Assembly (NCBI GenBank): GCA_932294295.1
Contig: OW028582.1
Span: forward strand, 5,389,515-5,453,514
Direction: 5' to 3'
Origin: Alitta virens
Lineage: Eukaryota; Annelida; Polychaeta; Phyllodocida; Nereididae
DNA length: 64,000 nt
The notes below the pieces were generated by a model, which searched no databases, was not told where the DNA came from, and was given only the letters and a program-made list of their open reading frames with translations. How positions within the stretch are numbered: the first letter of the stretch is position 1; every line of letters begins with the position of its first letter. The position numbers were made by a program, and so were the translations under genes. Below, one piece after another: positions 26,701 through 41,085 of the stretch.

Positions 26701-29166
26701 GTTACTTCTGAAACCTTGGACAAGCTTGGAACTCTAGTCCGATGCAGTTCTGGCACAACCAGGTCAATTTCGCCATCTGGTGTGCCACAACGGGCTGCGA
26801 CGTGTCAGCGCATGATTACCTGACGGCACCAGACCAACTCCTGCAGCTGTACTATACCTCATACACGCGTACTACCAGACAAGGCAGAATCTTGACGAGA
26901 TAAGGCTCCAATTGTGATATATAGCAGAGCTAAGAATGACTGCAAGTCAATACGGATGCAGGGTCAACCCATACAGGCTCCTCAGGGACCCCCTTGTTGT
27001 GTAAAGTGTGCACCAGTCAATTGTAGTGATGAACAACCCGAGCGTGCTCGACCAAAATCCAAAACCCCCAATGACGGCGCCCACGATGTCATTGTGCATC
27101 TGAAATTCACAGCCACCCTGAATTCCACGCAACCCCCACTGGACAGACCATGGTCCAGAACCTCGGCCGAACCACTGTGAAGAAGAGGACAACAACAGCG
27201 ACGTCTTTCACTGCTACAAAGTCTTCAACACCACGGCCTAGCGAAATGTCACCTGAATCCGGGTCGGGGCCGGGAACAAAGTTGAGACTGTTGTTCCAGA
27301 CGAGTGCCACTCACTCAACCCCACAGCCAAGTCCAGTCGGCTGGACTTTCATGGATCCAAACACGGCACCCGGATGTGTCTGAGAAGTGTCAGCTGCCTA
27401 ACGTTACTTCTGAAACCTTGGACAAGCTTGGAACTCTAGTCCGATGCAGTTCTGGCACAACCAGGTCAATTTCGCCATCTGGTGTGCCACAACGGGCTGC
27501 GGCGTGTCAGCGCATGATTACCTGACGGCACCAGACCAACTCCTGCAGCTGTACTATACCTCATACACGCGTACTACCAGACAAGGCAGATTCTGGACGA
27601 GATACAGGCTCCAATTGTGATATATAGCAGAGCTAATAATGACTGCAAGTCAATACGGATGCAAGGTCAACCCATACAGGCTCCTCCGGGATCCCCTTGT
27701 TGTGTAAGGTGTGCGCCAGTCAGTTGTAGTGACGAACAACCCGAGCGTGCTCGACCAAAATCCAAAACCCCCAATGACGGCGCCCACGATGTCATTGTGC
27801 ATCTGAAATTCACAGCCACCCTGAATTCCACGCAACCCCCACAGGACAGACCATGGTCCAGAACCTCGGCCGAACCACTGTGAAGAAGACTACAACGACA
27901 GCGACGTCTTTCACTGCTACAAAGTCTTCAACACCACAGCCAAGCGAAATGTCACCTGAATCCGGGTCGGGGCCGGGAACAAAGATGAGCCTGTTGTTCC
28001 AGACGAGTGCCACTCACTCAACCCCACAGCCAAGTCCAGTCGGCTGGACTTCCATGGATCCAAACGCGGCACCCGGATGTGTCTGAGAAGTGTCAGCTGC
28101 CTAACGTAACTTCTGAAACCTTGTACAAGCTTGGAACTCTAGTCCGATGCAGTTGTGGCACAACCAGGTTAATTTCGCCATCTGGTGTGCCACAACGGGC
28201 TGCGGCGTGTCAGCGCATGATTACCTGTCCGCACCAGACCAAGTCCTGCAGCGGTAGTATACCTCATACACGCTTACTACCAGACAAGGCAGATTCTTGA
28301 AGAGATAAGGCTCCAATTGTGATATATAGCAGAGCTAAGAATGACTGCAAGTCAATACGGATGCAGGGTCAACCCATACAGGCTCCTCAGGGACCCCCTT
28401 GTTGTGTAAAGTGTGCACCAGTCAATTGTAGTGATGAACAACCCGAGCGTGCTCGACCAAAAACCAAAACCCCCCAATGACGGCGATAACGATGTCATTG
28501 TGCATCTGAAATTCACAGCCACCCTGAATTCCACGCAACCCCCACAGGACAGACCATGGTCCAGAACCTCGGCCGAACCACTGTGAAGAAGACTACAACG
28601 ACAGCGACGTCTTTCACTGCTACAAAGTCTTCAACACCACGGGCAAGCGAAATGTCACCTGAATCCGGGTCGGGGCCGGGAACAAAGATGAGCCTGTTGT
28701 TCCAGACGAGTGCCACTCACTCAACCCCACAGCCAAGTCCAGTCGGCTGGACTTTCATGGATCCAAACGCGCACCCGGATGTGTCTGAGAAGTGTCAGCT
28801 GCCTAACGTTACTTCTGAAACCTTGGACAAGCTTGGAACTCTAGTCCGATGCAGTTCTGGCACAACCAGGTCAATTTCGCCATCTGGTGTGCCACAACGG
28901 GCTGCGGCGTGTCAGCGCATGATTACCTGACGGCACCAGACCAACTCCTGCAGCTGTACTATACCTCATACACGCGTACTACCAGACAAGGCAGATTCTG
29001 GACGAGATACAGGCTCCAATTGTGATATATAGCAGAGCTAATAATGACTGCAAGTCAATACGGATGCAAGGTCAACCCATACAGGCTCCTCCGGGATCCC
29101 CTTGTTGTGTAAGGTGTGCGCCAGTCAGTTGTAGTGACGAACAACCCGAGCGTGCTCGACCAAAAT
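20733..29166 (+). repeat. Higher-order repeat of 6 monomers (4,217 bp x 2)
   Basis: Two adjacent copies lie at about 20,733-24,949 and 24,950-29,166. Private variants recur at a spacing of exactly 4,217: CCTTATACACG near 21,233 and 25,450, CAGTTATAGTG near 21,396 and 25,613, CTGCGACGTG near 22,579 and 26,796, and GCAGAATCTTGACG near 22,667 and 26,884. The outer boundaries are approximate, set by where the match of variant patterns stops. Confidence 0.85.
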
Positions 29167-31400
29167 CCAAAACCCCCAATGACGGCGCCCACGATGTCAT
29201 TGTGCATCTGAAATTCACAGCCACCCTGAATTCCACGCAACCCCCACAGGACAGACCATGGTCCAGAACCTCGGCCGAACCACTGTGAAGAAGACTACAA
29301 CGACAGCGACGTCTTTCACTGCTACAAAGTCTTCAACACCACAGCCAAGCAAAATGTCACCTGAATCCGGGTCGGGGCCGGGAACAAAGATGAGCCTGTT
29401 GTTCCAGACGAGTGCCACTCACTCAACCCCACAGCCAAGTCCAGTCGGCTGGACTTCCATGGATCCAAACGCGGCACCCGGATGTGTCTGAGAAGTGTCA
29501 GCTGCCTAACGTAACTTCTGAAACCTTGTACAAGCTTGGAACTCTAGTCCGATGCAGTTCTGGCACAACCAGGTCAATTTCGCCATCTGGTGTGCCACAA
29601 CGGGCTGCGGCGTGTCAGCGCATGATTACCTGTCCGCACCAGACCAAGTCCTGCAGCGGTAGTATACCTCATACACGCTTACTACCAGACAAGGCAGATT
29701 CTTGACGAGATAAGGCTCCAATTGTGATATATAGCAGAGCTAAGAATGACTGCAAGTCAATACGGATGCAGGGTCAACCCATACAGGCTCCTCAGGGACC
29801 CCCTTGTTGTGTAAAGTGTGCACCAGTCAATTGTAGTGATGAACAACCCGAGCGTGCTCGACCAAAATCCAAAACCCCCAATGACGGCGCCCACGATGTC
29901 ATTGTGCATCTGAAATTCACAGCCACCCTGAATTCCACGCAACCCCCACTGGACAGACCATGGTCCAGAACCTCGGCCGAACCACTGTGAAGAAGAGGAC
30001 AACAACAGCGACGTCTTTCACTGCTACAAAGTCTTCAACACCACGGCCTAGCGAAATGTCACCTGAATCCGGGTCGGGCCCGGGAACAAAGTTGAGACTG
30101 TTGTTCCAGACGAGTGCCACTCACCCAACCCCACAGCCAAGTCCAGTCGGCTGGACTTTCATGGATCCAAACACGGCACCCGGATGTGTCTGAGAAGTGT
30201 CAGCTGCCTAACGTTACTTCTGAAACCTTGGACAAGCTTGGAACTCTAGTCCGATGCAGTTCTGGCACAACCAGGTCAATTTCGCCATCTGGTGTGCCAC
30301 AACGGGCTGCGGCGTGTCAGCGCATGATTACCTGACGGCACCAGACCAACTCCTGCAGCTGTACTATACCTCATACACGCGTACTACCAGACAAGGCAGA
30401 TTCTGGACGAGATACAGGCTCCAATTGTGATATATAGCAGAGCTAATAATGACTGCAAGTCAATACGGATGCAAGGTCAACCCATACAGGCTCCTCCGGG
30501 ATCCCCTTGTTGTGTAAGGTGTGCGCCAGTCAGTTGTAGTGACGAACAACCCGAGCGTGCTCGACCAAAAACCAAAACCCCCCAATGACGGCGATAACGA
30601 TGTCATTGTGCATCTGAAATTCACAGCCACCCTGAATTCCACGCAACCCCCACAGGACAGACCATGGTCCAGAACCTCGGCCGAACCACTGTGAAGAAGA
30701 CGACAACGACAGCGACGTCTTTCACTGCTACAAAGTCTTCAACACCACGGCCAAGCGAATTGTCACCTGAATCCGGGTCGGGGCCGGGAACAAAGATGAG
30801 CCTGTTGTTCCAGACGAGTGCCACTCACTCAACCCCACAGCCAAGTCCAGTCGGCTGGACTTTCATGGATCCAAACGCGGCACCCGGATGTGTCTGAGAA
30901 GTGTCAGCTGCCTAACGTTACTTCTGAAACCTTGGACAAGCTTGGAACTCTAGTCCGATGCAGTTCTGGCACAACCAGGTCAATTTCGCCATCTGGTGTG
31001 CCACAACGGGCTGCGGCGTGTCAGCGCATGATTACCTGACGGCACCAGACCAACTCCTGCAGCTGTACTATACCTCATACACGCGTACTACCAGACAAGG
31101 CAGATTCTGGACGAGATACAGGCTCCAATTGTGATATATAGCAGAGCTAATAATGACTGCAAGTCAATACGGATGCAAGGTCAACCCATACAGGCTCCTC
31201 CGGGATCCCCTTGTTGTGTAAGGTGTGCGCCAGTCAGTTGTAGTGACGAACAACCCGAGCGTGCTCGACCAAAATCCAAAACCCCCAATGACGGCGCCCA
31301 CTATATCATTGTGCATCTGAAATTCACAGCCACCCTGAATTCCACGCAACCCCCACAGGACAGACCATGGTCCAGAACCTCGGTCGAACCACTGTGAAGA
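29022..31400 (+). repeat. Segment repeating 17,073-19,450 at an offset of 11,949 bp (17 monomers)
   Basis: The monomers from 29,022 repeat those from 17,073. A private GGGCCC (ApaI) site at 18,127 and 30,076 confirms the offset of 11,949. Further right, a one-base variant (GACATCCTTT near 20,171 and 31,417) has an offset of 11,246, or 16 monomers. One monomer has therefore been gained or lost between the two paralogous segments. Confidence 0.75.
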
Positions 31401-33476
31401 AGACTACAACGACAGCGACATCCTTTCACTGCTACAAAGTCATCAACACCACAGCCAAGCGAAATGTCACCTGAATCCGGGTCGGGGCCGGGAACAAAGA
31501 TGAGCCTGTTGTTCCAGACGAGTGCCACTCACTCAACCCCACAGCCAAGTCCAGTCGGCTGGACTTTCATGGATCCAAACGCGGCACCCGGATGTGTCTG
31601 AGAAGTGTCAGCTGCATAACGTTACTTCTGAAACCTTGGACAAGCTTGGAACTCTAGTCCGATGCAGTTCTGGCACAACCAGGTCAATTTCGCCATCTGG
31701 TGTGCCACAACGGGCTGCGGCGTGTCAGCGCATGATTACCTGACGGCACCAGACCAACTCCTGCAGCTGTACTATACCTCATACACGCATACTACCAGAC
31801 AAGGCAGATTCTGGACGAGATACAGGCTCCAATTGTGATATATAGCAGAGCTAATAATGACTGCAAGTCAATACGGATGCAAGGTCAACCCATACAGGCT
31901 CCTCCGGGATCCCCTTGTTGTGTAAGGTGTGCGCCAGTCAGTTGTAGTGACGAACAACCCGAGCGTGCTCGACCAAAATCCAAAACCCCCAATGACGGCG
32001 CCCACTATATCATTGTGCATCTGAAATTCACAGCCACCCTGAATTCCACGCAACCCCCACAGGACAGACCATGGTCCAGAACCTCGGCCGAACCACTGTG
32101 AAGAAGACTACAACGACAGCGACGTCTTTCACTGCTACAAAGTCATCAACACCACAGCCAAGCGAAATGTCACCTGAATCCGGGTCGGGGCCGGGAACAA
32201 AGATGAGCCTGTTGTTCCAGACGAGTGCCACTCACTCAACCCCACAGCCAAGTCCAGTCGGCTGGACTTTCATGGATCCAAACGCGGCACCCGGATGTGT
32301 CTGAGAAGTGTCAGCTGCATAACGTTACTTCTGAAACCTTGGACAAGCTTGGAACTCTAGTCCGATGCAGTTCTGGCACAACCAGGTCAATTTCGCCATC
32401 TGGTGTGCCACAACGGGCTGCGGCGTGTCAGCGCATGATTACCTGACGGCACCAGACCAACTCCTGCAGCTGTACTATACCTCATACACGCATACTACCA
32501 GACAAGGCAGATTCTGGACGAGATACAGGCTCCAATTGTGATATATAGCAGAGCTAATAATGACTGCAAGTCAATACGGATGCAAGGTCAACCCATACAG
32601 GCTCCTCCGGGATCCCCTTGTTGTGTAAGGTGTGCGCCAGTCAGTTGTAGTGACGAACAACCCGAGCGTGCTCGACCAAAATCCAAAACCCCCAATGACG
32701 GCGCCCACTATATCATTGTGCATCTGAAATTCACAGCCACCCTGAATTCCACGCAACCCCCACAGGACAGACCATGGTCCAGAACCTCGGCCGAACCACT
32801 GTGAAGAAGACTACAACGACAGCGACGTCTTTCACTGCTACAAAGTCATCAACACCACAGCCAAGCGAAATGTCACCTGAATCCGGGTCGGGGCCGGGAA
32901 CAAAGATGAGCCTGTTGTTCCAGACGAGTGCCACTCACTCAACCCCACAGCCAAGTCCAGTCGGCTGGACTTTCATGGATCCAAACGCGGCACCCGGATG
33001 TGTCTGAGAAGTGTCAGCTGCATAACGTTACTTCTGAAACCTTGGACAAGCTTGGAACTCTAGTCCGATGCAGTTCTGACACAACCAGGTCAATTTCGCC
33101 ATCTGGTGTGCCACAACGGGCTGCGGCGTGTCAGCGCATGATTACCTGACGGCACCAGACCAACTCCTGCAGCTGTACTATACCTCATACACGCGTACTA
33201 CCAGACAAGGCAGATTCTGGACGAGATACAGGCTCCAATTGTGATATATAGCAGAGCTAATAATGACTGCAAGTCAATACGGATGCAAGGTCAACCCATA
33301 CAGGCTCCTCCGGGATCCCCTTGTTGTGTAAGGTGTGCGCCAGTCAGTTGTAGTGACGAACAACCCGAGCGTGCTCGACCAAAATCCAAAACCCCCAATG
33401 ACGGCGCCCACGATGTCATTGTGCATCTGAAATTCACAGCCACCCTGAATTCCACGCAACCCCCACAGGACAGACC

Positions 33477-36400
33477 ATGGTCCAGAACCTCGGCCGAACC
33501 ACTGTGAAGAAGACTACAACGACAGCGACGTCTTTCACTGCTACAAAGTCATCAACACCACAGCCAAGCGAAATGTCACCTGAATCCGGGTCGGGGCCGG
33601 GAACAAAGATGAGCCTGTTGTTCCAGACGAGTGCCACTCACTCAACCCCACAGCCAAGTCCAGTCGGCACCCGGATGTGTCTGAGAAGTGTCAGCTGCCT
33701 AACGTTACTTCTGAAACCTTGGACAAGCTTGGAACTCTAGTCCGATGCAGTTCTGGCACAACCAGGTCAATTTCGCCATCTGGTGTGCCACAACGGGCTG
33801 CGGCGTGTCAGCGCATGATTACCTGACGGCACCAGACCAACTCCTGCAGCTGTACTATACCTCATACACGCGTACTACCAGACAAGGCAGATTCTGGACG
33901 AGATACAGGCTCCAATTGTGATATATAGCAGAGCTAATAATGACTGCAAGTCAATACGGATGCAAGGTCAACCCATACAGGCTCCTCCGGGATCCCCTTG
34001 TTGTGTAAGGTGTGCGCCAGTCAGTTGTAGTGACGAACAACCCGAGCGTGCTCGACCAAAATCCAAAACCCCCAATGACGGCGCCCACTATATCATTGTG
34101 CATCTGAAATTCACAGCCACCCTGAATTCCACGCAACCCCCACAGGACAGACCATGGTCCAGAACCTCGGCCGAACCACTGTGAAGAAGACTACAACGAC
34201 AGCGACGTCTTTCACTGCTACAAAGTCATCAACACCACAGCCAAGCGAAATGTCACCTGAATCCGGGTCGGGGCCGGGAACAAAGATGAGCCTGTTGTTC
34301 CAGACGAGTGCCACTCACTCAACCCCACAGCCAAGTCCAGTCGGCTGGACTTTCATGGATCCAAACGCGGCACCCGGATGTGTCTGAGAAGTGTCAGCTG
34401 CCTAACGTTACTTCTGAAACCTTGGACAAGCTTGGAACTCTAGTCCGATGCAGTTCTGGCACAACCAGGTCAATTTCGCCATCTGGTGTGCCACAACGGG
34501 CTGCGGCGTGTCAGCGCATGATTACCTGACGGCACCAGACCAACTCCTGCAGCTGTACTATACCTCATACACGCGTACTACCAGACAAGGCAGATTCTGG
34601 ACGAGATACAGGCTCCAATTGTGATATATAGCAGAGCTAATAATGACTGCAAGTCAATACGGATGCAAGGTCAACCCATACAGGCTCCTCCGGGATCCCC
34701 TTGTTGTGTAAGGTGTGCGCCAGTCAGTTGTAGTGACGAACAACCCGAGCGTGCTCGACCAAAATCCAAAACCCCCAATGACGGCGCCCACTATATCATT
34801 GTGCATCTGAAATTCACAGCCACCCTGAATTCCACGCAACCCCCACAGGACAGACCATGGTCCAGAACCTCGGCCGAACCACTGTGAAGAAGACTACAAC
34901 GACAGCGACGTCTTTCACTGCTACAAAGTCTTCAACACCACAGCCAAGCGAAATGTCACCTGAATCCGGGTCGGGGCCGGGAACAAAGATGAGCCTGTTG
35001 TTCCAGACGAGTGCCACTCACTCAACCCCACAGCCAAGTCCAGTCGGCTGGACTTTCATGGATCCAAACGCGGCACCCGGATGTGTCTGAGAAGTGTCAG
35101 CTGCATAACGTTACTTCTGAAACCTTGGACAAGCTTGGAACTCTAGTCCGATGCAGTTCTGGCACAACCAGGTCAATTTCGCCATCTGGTGTGCCACAAC
35201 GGGCTGCGGCGTGTCAGCGCATGATTACCTGACGGCACCAGACCAACTCCTGCAGCTGTACTATACCTCATACACGCGTACTACCAGACAAGGCAGATTC
35301 TGGACGAGATACAGGCTCCAATTGTGATATATAGCAGAGCTAATAATGACTGCAAGTCAATACGGATGCAAGGCAAGGTCAACCCATACAGGCTCCTCCG
35401 GGATCCCCTTGTTGTGTAAGGTGTGCGCCAGTCAGTTGTAGTGACGAACAACCCGAGCGTGCTCGACCAAAATCCAAAACCCCCAATGACGGCGCCCACG
35501 ATGTCATTGTGCATCTGAAATTCACAGCCACCCTGAATTCCACGCAACCCCCACAGGACAGACCATGGTCCAGAACCTCGGCCGAACCACTGTGAAGAAG
35601 ACTACAACGACAGCGACGTCTTTCACTGCTACAAAGTCTTCAACACCACAGCCAAGCGAAATGTCACCTGAATCCGGGTCGGGGCCGGGAACAAAGATGA
35701 GCCTGTTGTTCCAGACGAGTGCCACTCACTCAACCCCACAGCCAAGTCCAGTCGGCACCCGGATGTGTCTGAGAAGTGTCAGCTGCCTAACGTTACTTCT
35801 GAAACCTTGGACAAGCTTGGAACTCTAGTCCGATGCAGTTCTGGCACAACCAGGTCAATTTCGCCATCTGGTGTGCCACAACGGGCTGCGGCGTGTCAGC
35901 GCATGATTACCTGACGGCACCAGACCAACTCCTGCAGCTGTACTATACCTCATACACGCGTACTACCAGACAAGGCAGATTCTGGACGAGATACAGGCTC
36001 CAATTGTGATATATAGCAGAGCTAATAATGACTGCAAGTCAATACGGATGCAAGGTCAACCCATACAGGCTCCTCCGGGATCCCCTTGTTGTGTAAGGTG
36101 TGCGCCAGTCAGTTGTAGTGACGAACAACCCGAGCGTGCTCGACCAAAATCCAAAACCCCCAATGACGGCGCCCACTATATCATTGTGCATCTGAAATTC
36201 ACAGCCACCCTGAATTCCACGCAACCCCCACAGGACAGACCATGGTCCAGAACCTCGGCCGAACCACTGTGAAGAAGACTACAACGACAGCGACGTCTTT
36301 CACTGCTACAAAGTCATCAACACCACAGCCAAGCGAAATGTCACCTGAATCCGGGTCGGGGCCGGGAACAAAGATGAGCCTGTTGTTCCAGACGAGTGCC

Positions 36401-37601
36401 ACTCACTCAACCCCACAGCCAAGTCCAGTCGGCACCCGGATGTGTCTGAGAAGTGTCAGCTGCCTAACGTTACTTCTGAAACCTTGGACAAGCTTGGAAC
36501 TCTAGTCCGATGCAGTTCTGGCACAACCAGGTCAATTTCGCCATCTGGTGTGCCACAACGGGCTGCGGCGTGTCAGCGCATGATTACCTGACGGCACCAG
36601 ACCAACTCCTGCAGCTGTACTATACCTCATACACGCGTACTACCAGACAAGGCAGATTCAGGACGAGATACAGGCTCCAATTGTGATATATAGCAGAGCT
36701 AATAATGACTGCAAGTCAATACGGATGCAAGGTCAACCCATACAGGCTCCTCCGGGATCCCCTTGTTGTGTAAGGTGTGCGCCAGTCAGTTGTAGTGATG
36801 AACAACCCGAGCGTGCTCGACCAAAATCCAAAACCCCCAATGACGGCGCCCACGATGTCATTGTGCATCTGAAATTCACAGCCACCCTGAATTCCACGCA
36901 ACCCCCACAGGACAGACCATGGTCCAGAACCTCGGCCGAACCACTGTGAAGAAGACTACAACGACAGCGACAGCGACGTCTTTCACTGCTACAAAGTCTT
37001 CAACACCACAGCCAAGCGAAATGTCACCTGAATCCGGGTCGGGGCCGGGAACAAAGATGAGCCTGTTGTTCCAGACGAGTGCCACTCACTCAACCCCACA
37101 GCCAAGTCCAGTCGGCACCCGGATGTGTCTGAGAAGTGTCAGCTGCCTAACGTTACTTCTGAAACCTTGGACAAGCTTGGAACTCTAGTCCGATGCAGTT
37201 CTGGCACAACCAGGTCAATTTCGCCATCTGGTGTGCCACAACGGGCTGCGGCGTGTCAGCGCATGATTACCTGACGGCACCAGACCAACTCCTGCAGCTG
37301 TACTATACCTCATACACGCGTACTACCAGACAAGGCAGATTCTGGACGAGATACAGGCTCCAATTGTGATATATAGCAGAGCTAATAATGACTGCAAGTC
37401 AATACGGATGCAAGGTCAACCCATACAGGCTCCTCCGGGATCCCCTTGTTGTGTAAGGTGTGCACCAGTCAGTTGTAGTGACGAACAACCCGAGCGTGCT
37501 CGACCAAAATCCAAAACCCCCAATGACGGCGCCCACTATATCATTGTGCATCTGAAATTCACAGCCACCCTGAATTCCACGCAACCCCCACAGGACAGAC
37601 C
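33477..37601 (+). repeat. Short monomer variant (~677 bp) with a 26-bp deletion
   Basis: Four monomers lack 26 bases between two CGGC tetranucleotides; the junctions are at 33,665, 35,753, 36,430 and 37,113. The deletion removes the BamHI site and fuses reading frames. The fourth copy also carries a 6-bp CAGCGA duplication near 36,966, and a neighbouring full-length monomer has a 5-bp duplication near 35,372. The variant is confined to this 4-kb part of the array. Confidence 0.88.
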
Positions 37602-40600
37602 ATGGTCCAGAACCTCGGCCGAACCACTGTGAAGAAGACTACAACGACAGCGATGTCTTTCACTGCTACAAAGTCATCAACACCACAGCCAAGCGAAATG
37701 TCACCTGAATCCGGGTCGGGGCCGGGAACAAAGATGAGCCTGTTGTTCCAGACGAGTGCCACTCACTCAACCCCACAGCCAAGTCCAGTCGGCTGGACTT
37801 TCATGGATCCAAACGCGGCACCCGGATGTGTCTGAGAAGTGTCAGCTGCCTAACGTTACTTCTGAAACCTTGGACAAGCTTGGAACTCTAGTCCGATGCA
37901 GTTCTGGCACAACCAGGTCAATTTCGCTATCTGGTGTGCCACAACGGGCTGCGGCGTGTCAGCGCATGATTACCTGACGGCACCAGACCAACTCCTGCAG
38001 CTGTACTATACCTCATACACGCGTACTACCAGACAAGGCAGATTCTGGACGAGATACAGGCTCCAATTGTGATATATAGCAGAGCTAATAATGACTGCAA
38101 GTCAATACGGATGCAAGGTCAACCCATACAGGCTCCTCCGGGATCCCCTTGTTGTGTAAGGTGTGCGCCAGTCAGTTGTAGTGACGAACAACCCGAGCGT
38201 GCTCGACCAAAATCCAAAACCCCCAATGACGGCGCCCACGATGTCATTGTGCATCTGAAATTCACAGCCACCCTGAATTCCACGCAACCCCCACAGGACA
38301 GACCATGGTCCAGAACCTCGGCCGAACCACTGTGAAGAAGACTACAACGACAGCGACGTCTTTCACTGCTACAAAGTCTTCAACACCACAGCCAAGCGAA
38401 ATGTCACCTGAATCCGGGTCGGGGCCGGGAACAAAGATGAGCCTGTTGTTCCAGACGAGTGCCACTCACTCAACCCCACAGCCAAGTCCAGTCGGCTGGA
38501 CTTTCATGGATCCAAACGCGGCACCCTGATGTGTCTGAGAAGTGTCAGCTGCCTAACGTAACTTCTGAAACCTTGTACAAGCTTGGAACTCTAGTCCGAT
38601 GCAGTTCTGGCACAACCAGGTCAATTTCGCCATCTGGTGTGCCACAACGGGCTGCGGCGTGTCAGCGCATGATTACCTGTCCGCACCAGACCAAGTCCTG
38701 CAGCGGTAGTATACCTCATACACGCTTACTACCAGACAAGGCAGATTCTTGACGAGATAAGGCTCCAATTGTGATATATAGCAGAGCTAATAATGACTGC
38801 AAGTCAATACGGATGCAGGGTCAACCCATACAGGCTCCTCAGGGACCCCCTTGTTGTGTAAAGTGTGCACCAGTCAATTGTAGTGATGAACAACCCGAGC
38901 GTGCTCGACCAAAATCCAAAACCCCCAATGCCCACGATGTCATTGTGCATCTGAAATTCACAGCCACCCTGAATTCTACACAACCCCCACTGGACAGACC
39001 ATGGTCCAGAACCTCGGCCGAACCACTGTGAAGAAGACGACAACGACAGCGACGTCTTTCACTGCTACAAAGTCTTCAACACCACGGCCAAGCGAAATGT
39101 CACCTGAATCCGGGTCGGGGCCGGGAACAAAGTTGAGACTGTTGTTCCAGACGAGTGCCACTCACTCAACCCCACAGCCAAGTCCAGTCGGCTGGACTTT
39201 CATGGATCCAAACGCGGCACCCGGATGTGTCTGAGAAGTGTCAGCTGCCTAACGTTACTTCTGAAACCTTGGACAAGCTTGGAACTCTAGTCCGATGCAG
39301 TTCTGGCACAACCAGGTCAATTTCGCCATCTGGTGTGCCACAACGGGCTGCGGCGTGTCAGCGCATGATTACCTGACGGCACCAGACCAACTCCTGCAGC
39401 TGTACTATACCTCATACACGCGTACTACCAGACAAGGCAGATTCTGGACGAGATACAGGCTCCAATTGTGATATATAGCAGAGCTAATAATGACTGCAAG
39501 TCAATAGGGATGCAAGGTCAACCCATACAGGCTCCTCCGGGATCCCCTTGTTGTGTAAGGTGTGCGCCAGTCAGTTGTAGTGACGAACAACCCGAGCGTG
39601 CTCGACCAAAATCCAAAACCCCCAATGACGGCGCCCACGATGTCATTGTGCATCTGAAATCCACAGCCACCCTGAATTCCACGCAACCCCCACTGGACAG
39701 ACCATGGTCCAGAACCTCGGCCGAACCACTGTGAAGAAGACGACAACGACAGCGACGTCTTTCACTGCTACAAAGTCTTCAACACCACGGCCAAGCGAAA
39801 TGTCACCAGAATCCGGATCGGGGCCGGGAACAAAGTTGAGACTGTTGTTCCAGACGAGTGCCACTCACTCAACCCCACAGCCAAGTCCAGTCGGCTGGAC
39901 TTTCATGGATCCAAACGCGGCACCCGGATGTGTCTGAGAAGTGTCAGCTGCCTAACGTAACTTCTGAAACCTTGTACAAGCTTGGAACTCTAGTCCGATG
40001 CAGTTCTGGCACAACCAGGTCAATTTAGTCATCTGGTGCACCACAACGGGGTGGGGCGTGTCAGCACAAGATCACCTGTCCGCACCAGACCAACTCCTGC
40101 AGCGGTACTATACCTCTTACACGCGTACTACCAGACAAGGCGGATTCTGGATGAGAGAAGGCTCCATTAGTGATATATAGCAGAGCTAATAATGACTGCA
40201 AGTCAATACGGATGCAAGGTCAACCCATACAGGCTCCTCAGGGACCCCCTTTTTGTGTAAAGTGTGCGCCAGTCAGTTGTAGTGACGAACAACCCGAGCG
40301 TGCTCGACCAAAATCCAAAACCCCCAATGACGGCGCCCACGATGTCATTGTGCATCTGAAATTCACAGCCACCCTGAATTCCACACAACCCCCACAGGAC
40401 AGAGCATGGTCCAGAACCTCGGCCGAACCATTGTGAAGAAGACGACAACGACAGCGACGTCTTTCACTGCTAAAAAGTCATCAACACCACGGCAAGCGAA
40501 ATGTCACCTGAATCCGGGTCGGGGCCGGGAACAAAGATGAGCCTGTTGTTCCAGACGAGTGACACTCACTCAACCCCACAGCCAAGTCCAGTCAGCTGGA

Positions 40601-40737
40601 CTTTCATGGATCCAAACGCGGCACCCGGATGTGTCTGAGAAGTGTCAGCTGCCTAACGTAACTTCTGACAAGCTTGTACAAGCTTGGAACTCTAGACCGA
40701 TGCAGTTCTGGCACAACCAGTTCAATTTCGCCATCTG

Positions 40738-41085
40738 GTGTGCCACAACGGGCTGCGGCGTGTCAGCGCAAGATCACCTGTCCGCACCAGACCAACTCCT
40801 GCAGTGGTACTATACCTCTTACACTCGTACTACCAGACAAGGCGGATTCTGGACGAAATACAGGCTCCAATAGTGATATATAGCAGAGCCGGGAACAAAG
40901 ATGAGACTGTTGTTCCAGACCAGTGCCACTCACTCAACCCCACAGCCAAGTCCAGTCGGCTCGACTTTCATGGATCCAAACGCGGCACCCGGATGTGTCT
41001 GAGAGCTTCAATACAGATTGTAGATGTGGGTACCATGATTGGATCAGCTTCACTGGAGACTGTAGATGCAGTTATTGTGTTTTAA
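40738..41085 (+). pseudogene. Fossil coding segment in a chimeric satellite monomer
   Basis: In this truncated monomer one frame stays open for 115 codons and joins two protein-like stretches that lie in different frames elsewhere. YYQTRRILDEIQAP is at 40,828-40,869 and CHSLNPTAKSSRLDFHG at about 40,924-40,974. The frame opens with GTG, not ATG, so it is not a proposed gene. The vocabulary (paired aromatics, Cys and Trp, few low-complexity runs) reads like a folded protein and not a random frame. I suspect a conserved animal or virus-like gene family as the source but cannot name it. A deletion of several hundred bases fuses AGCAGAGC directly to CGGGAACAAAG near 40,889. Confidence 0.5.
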
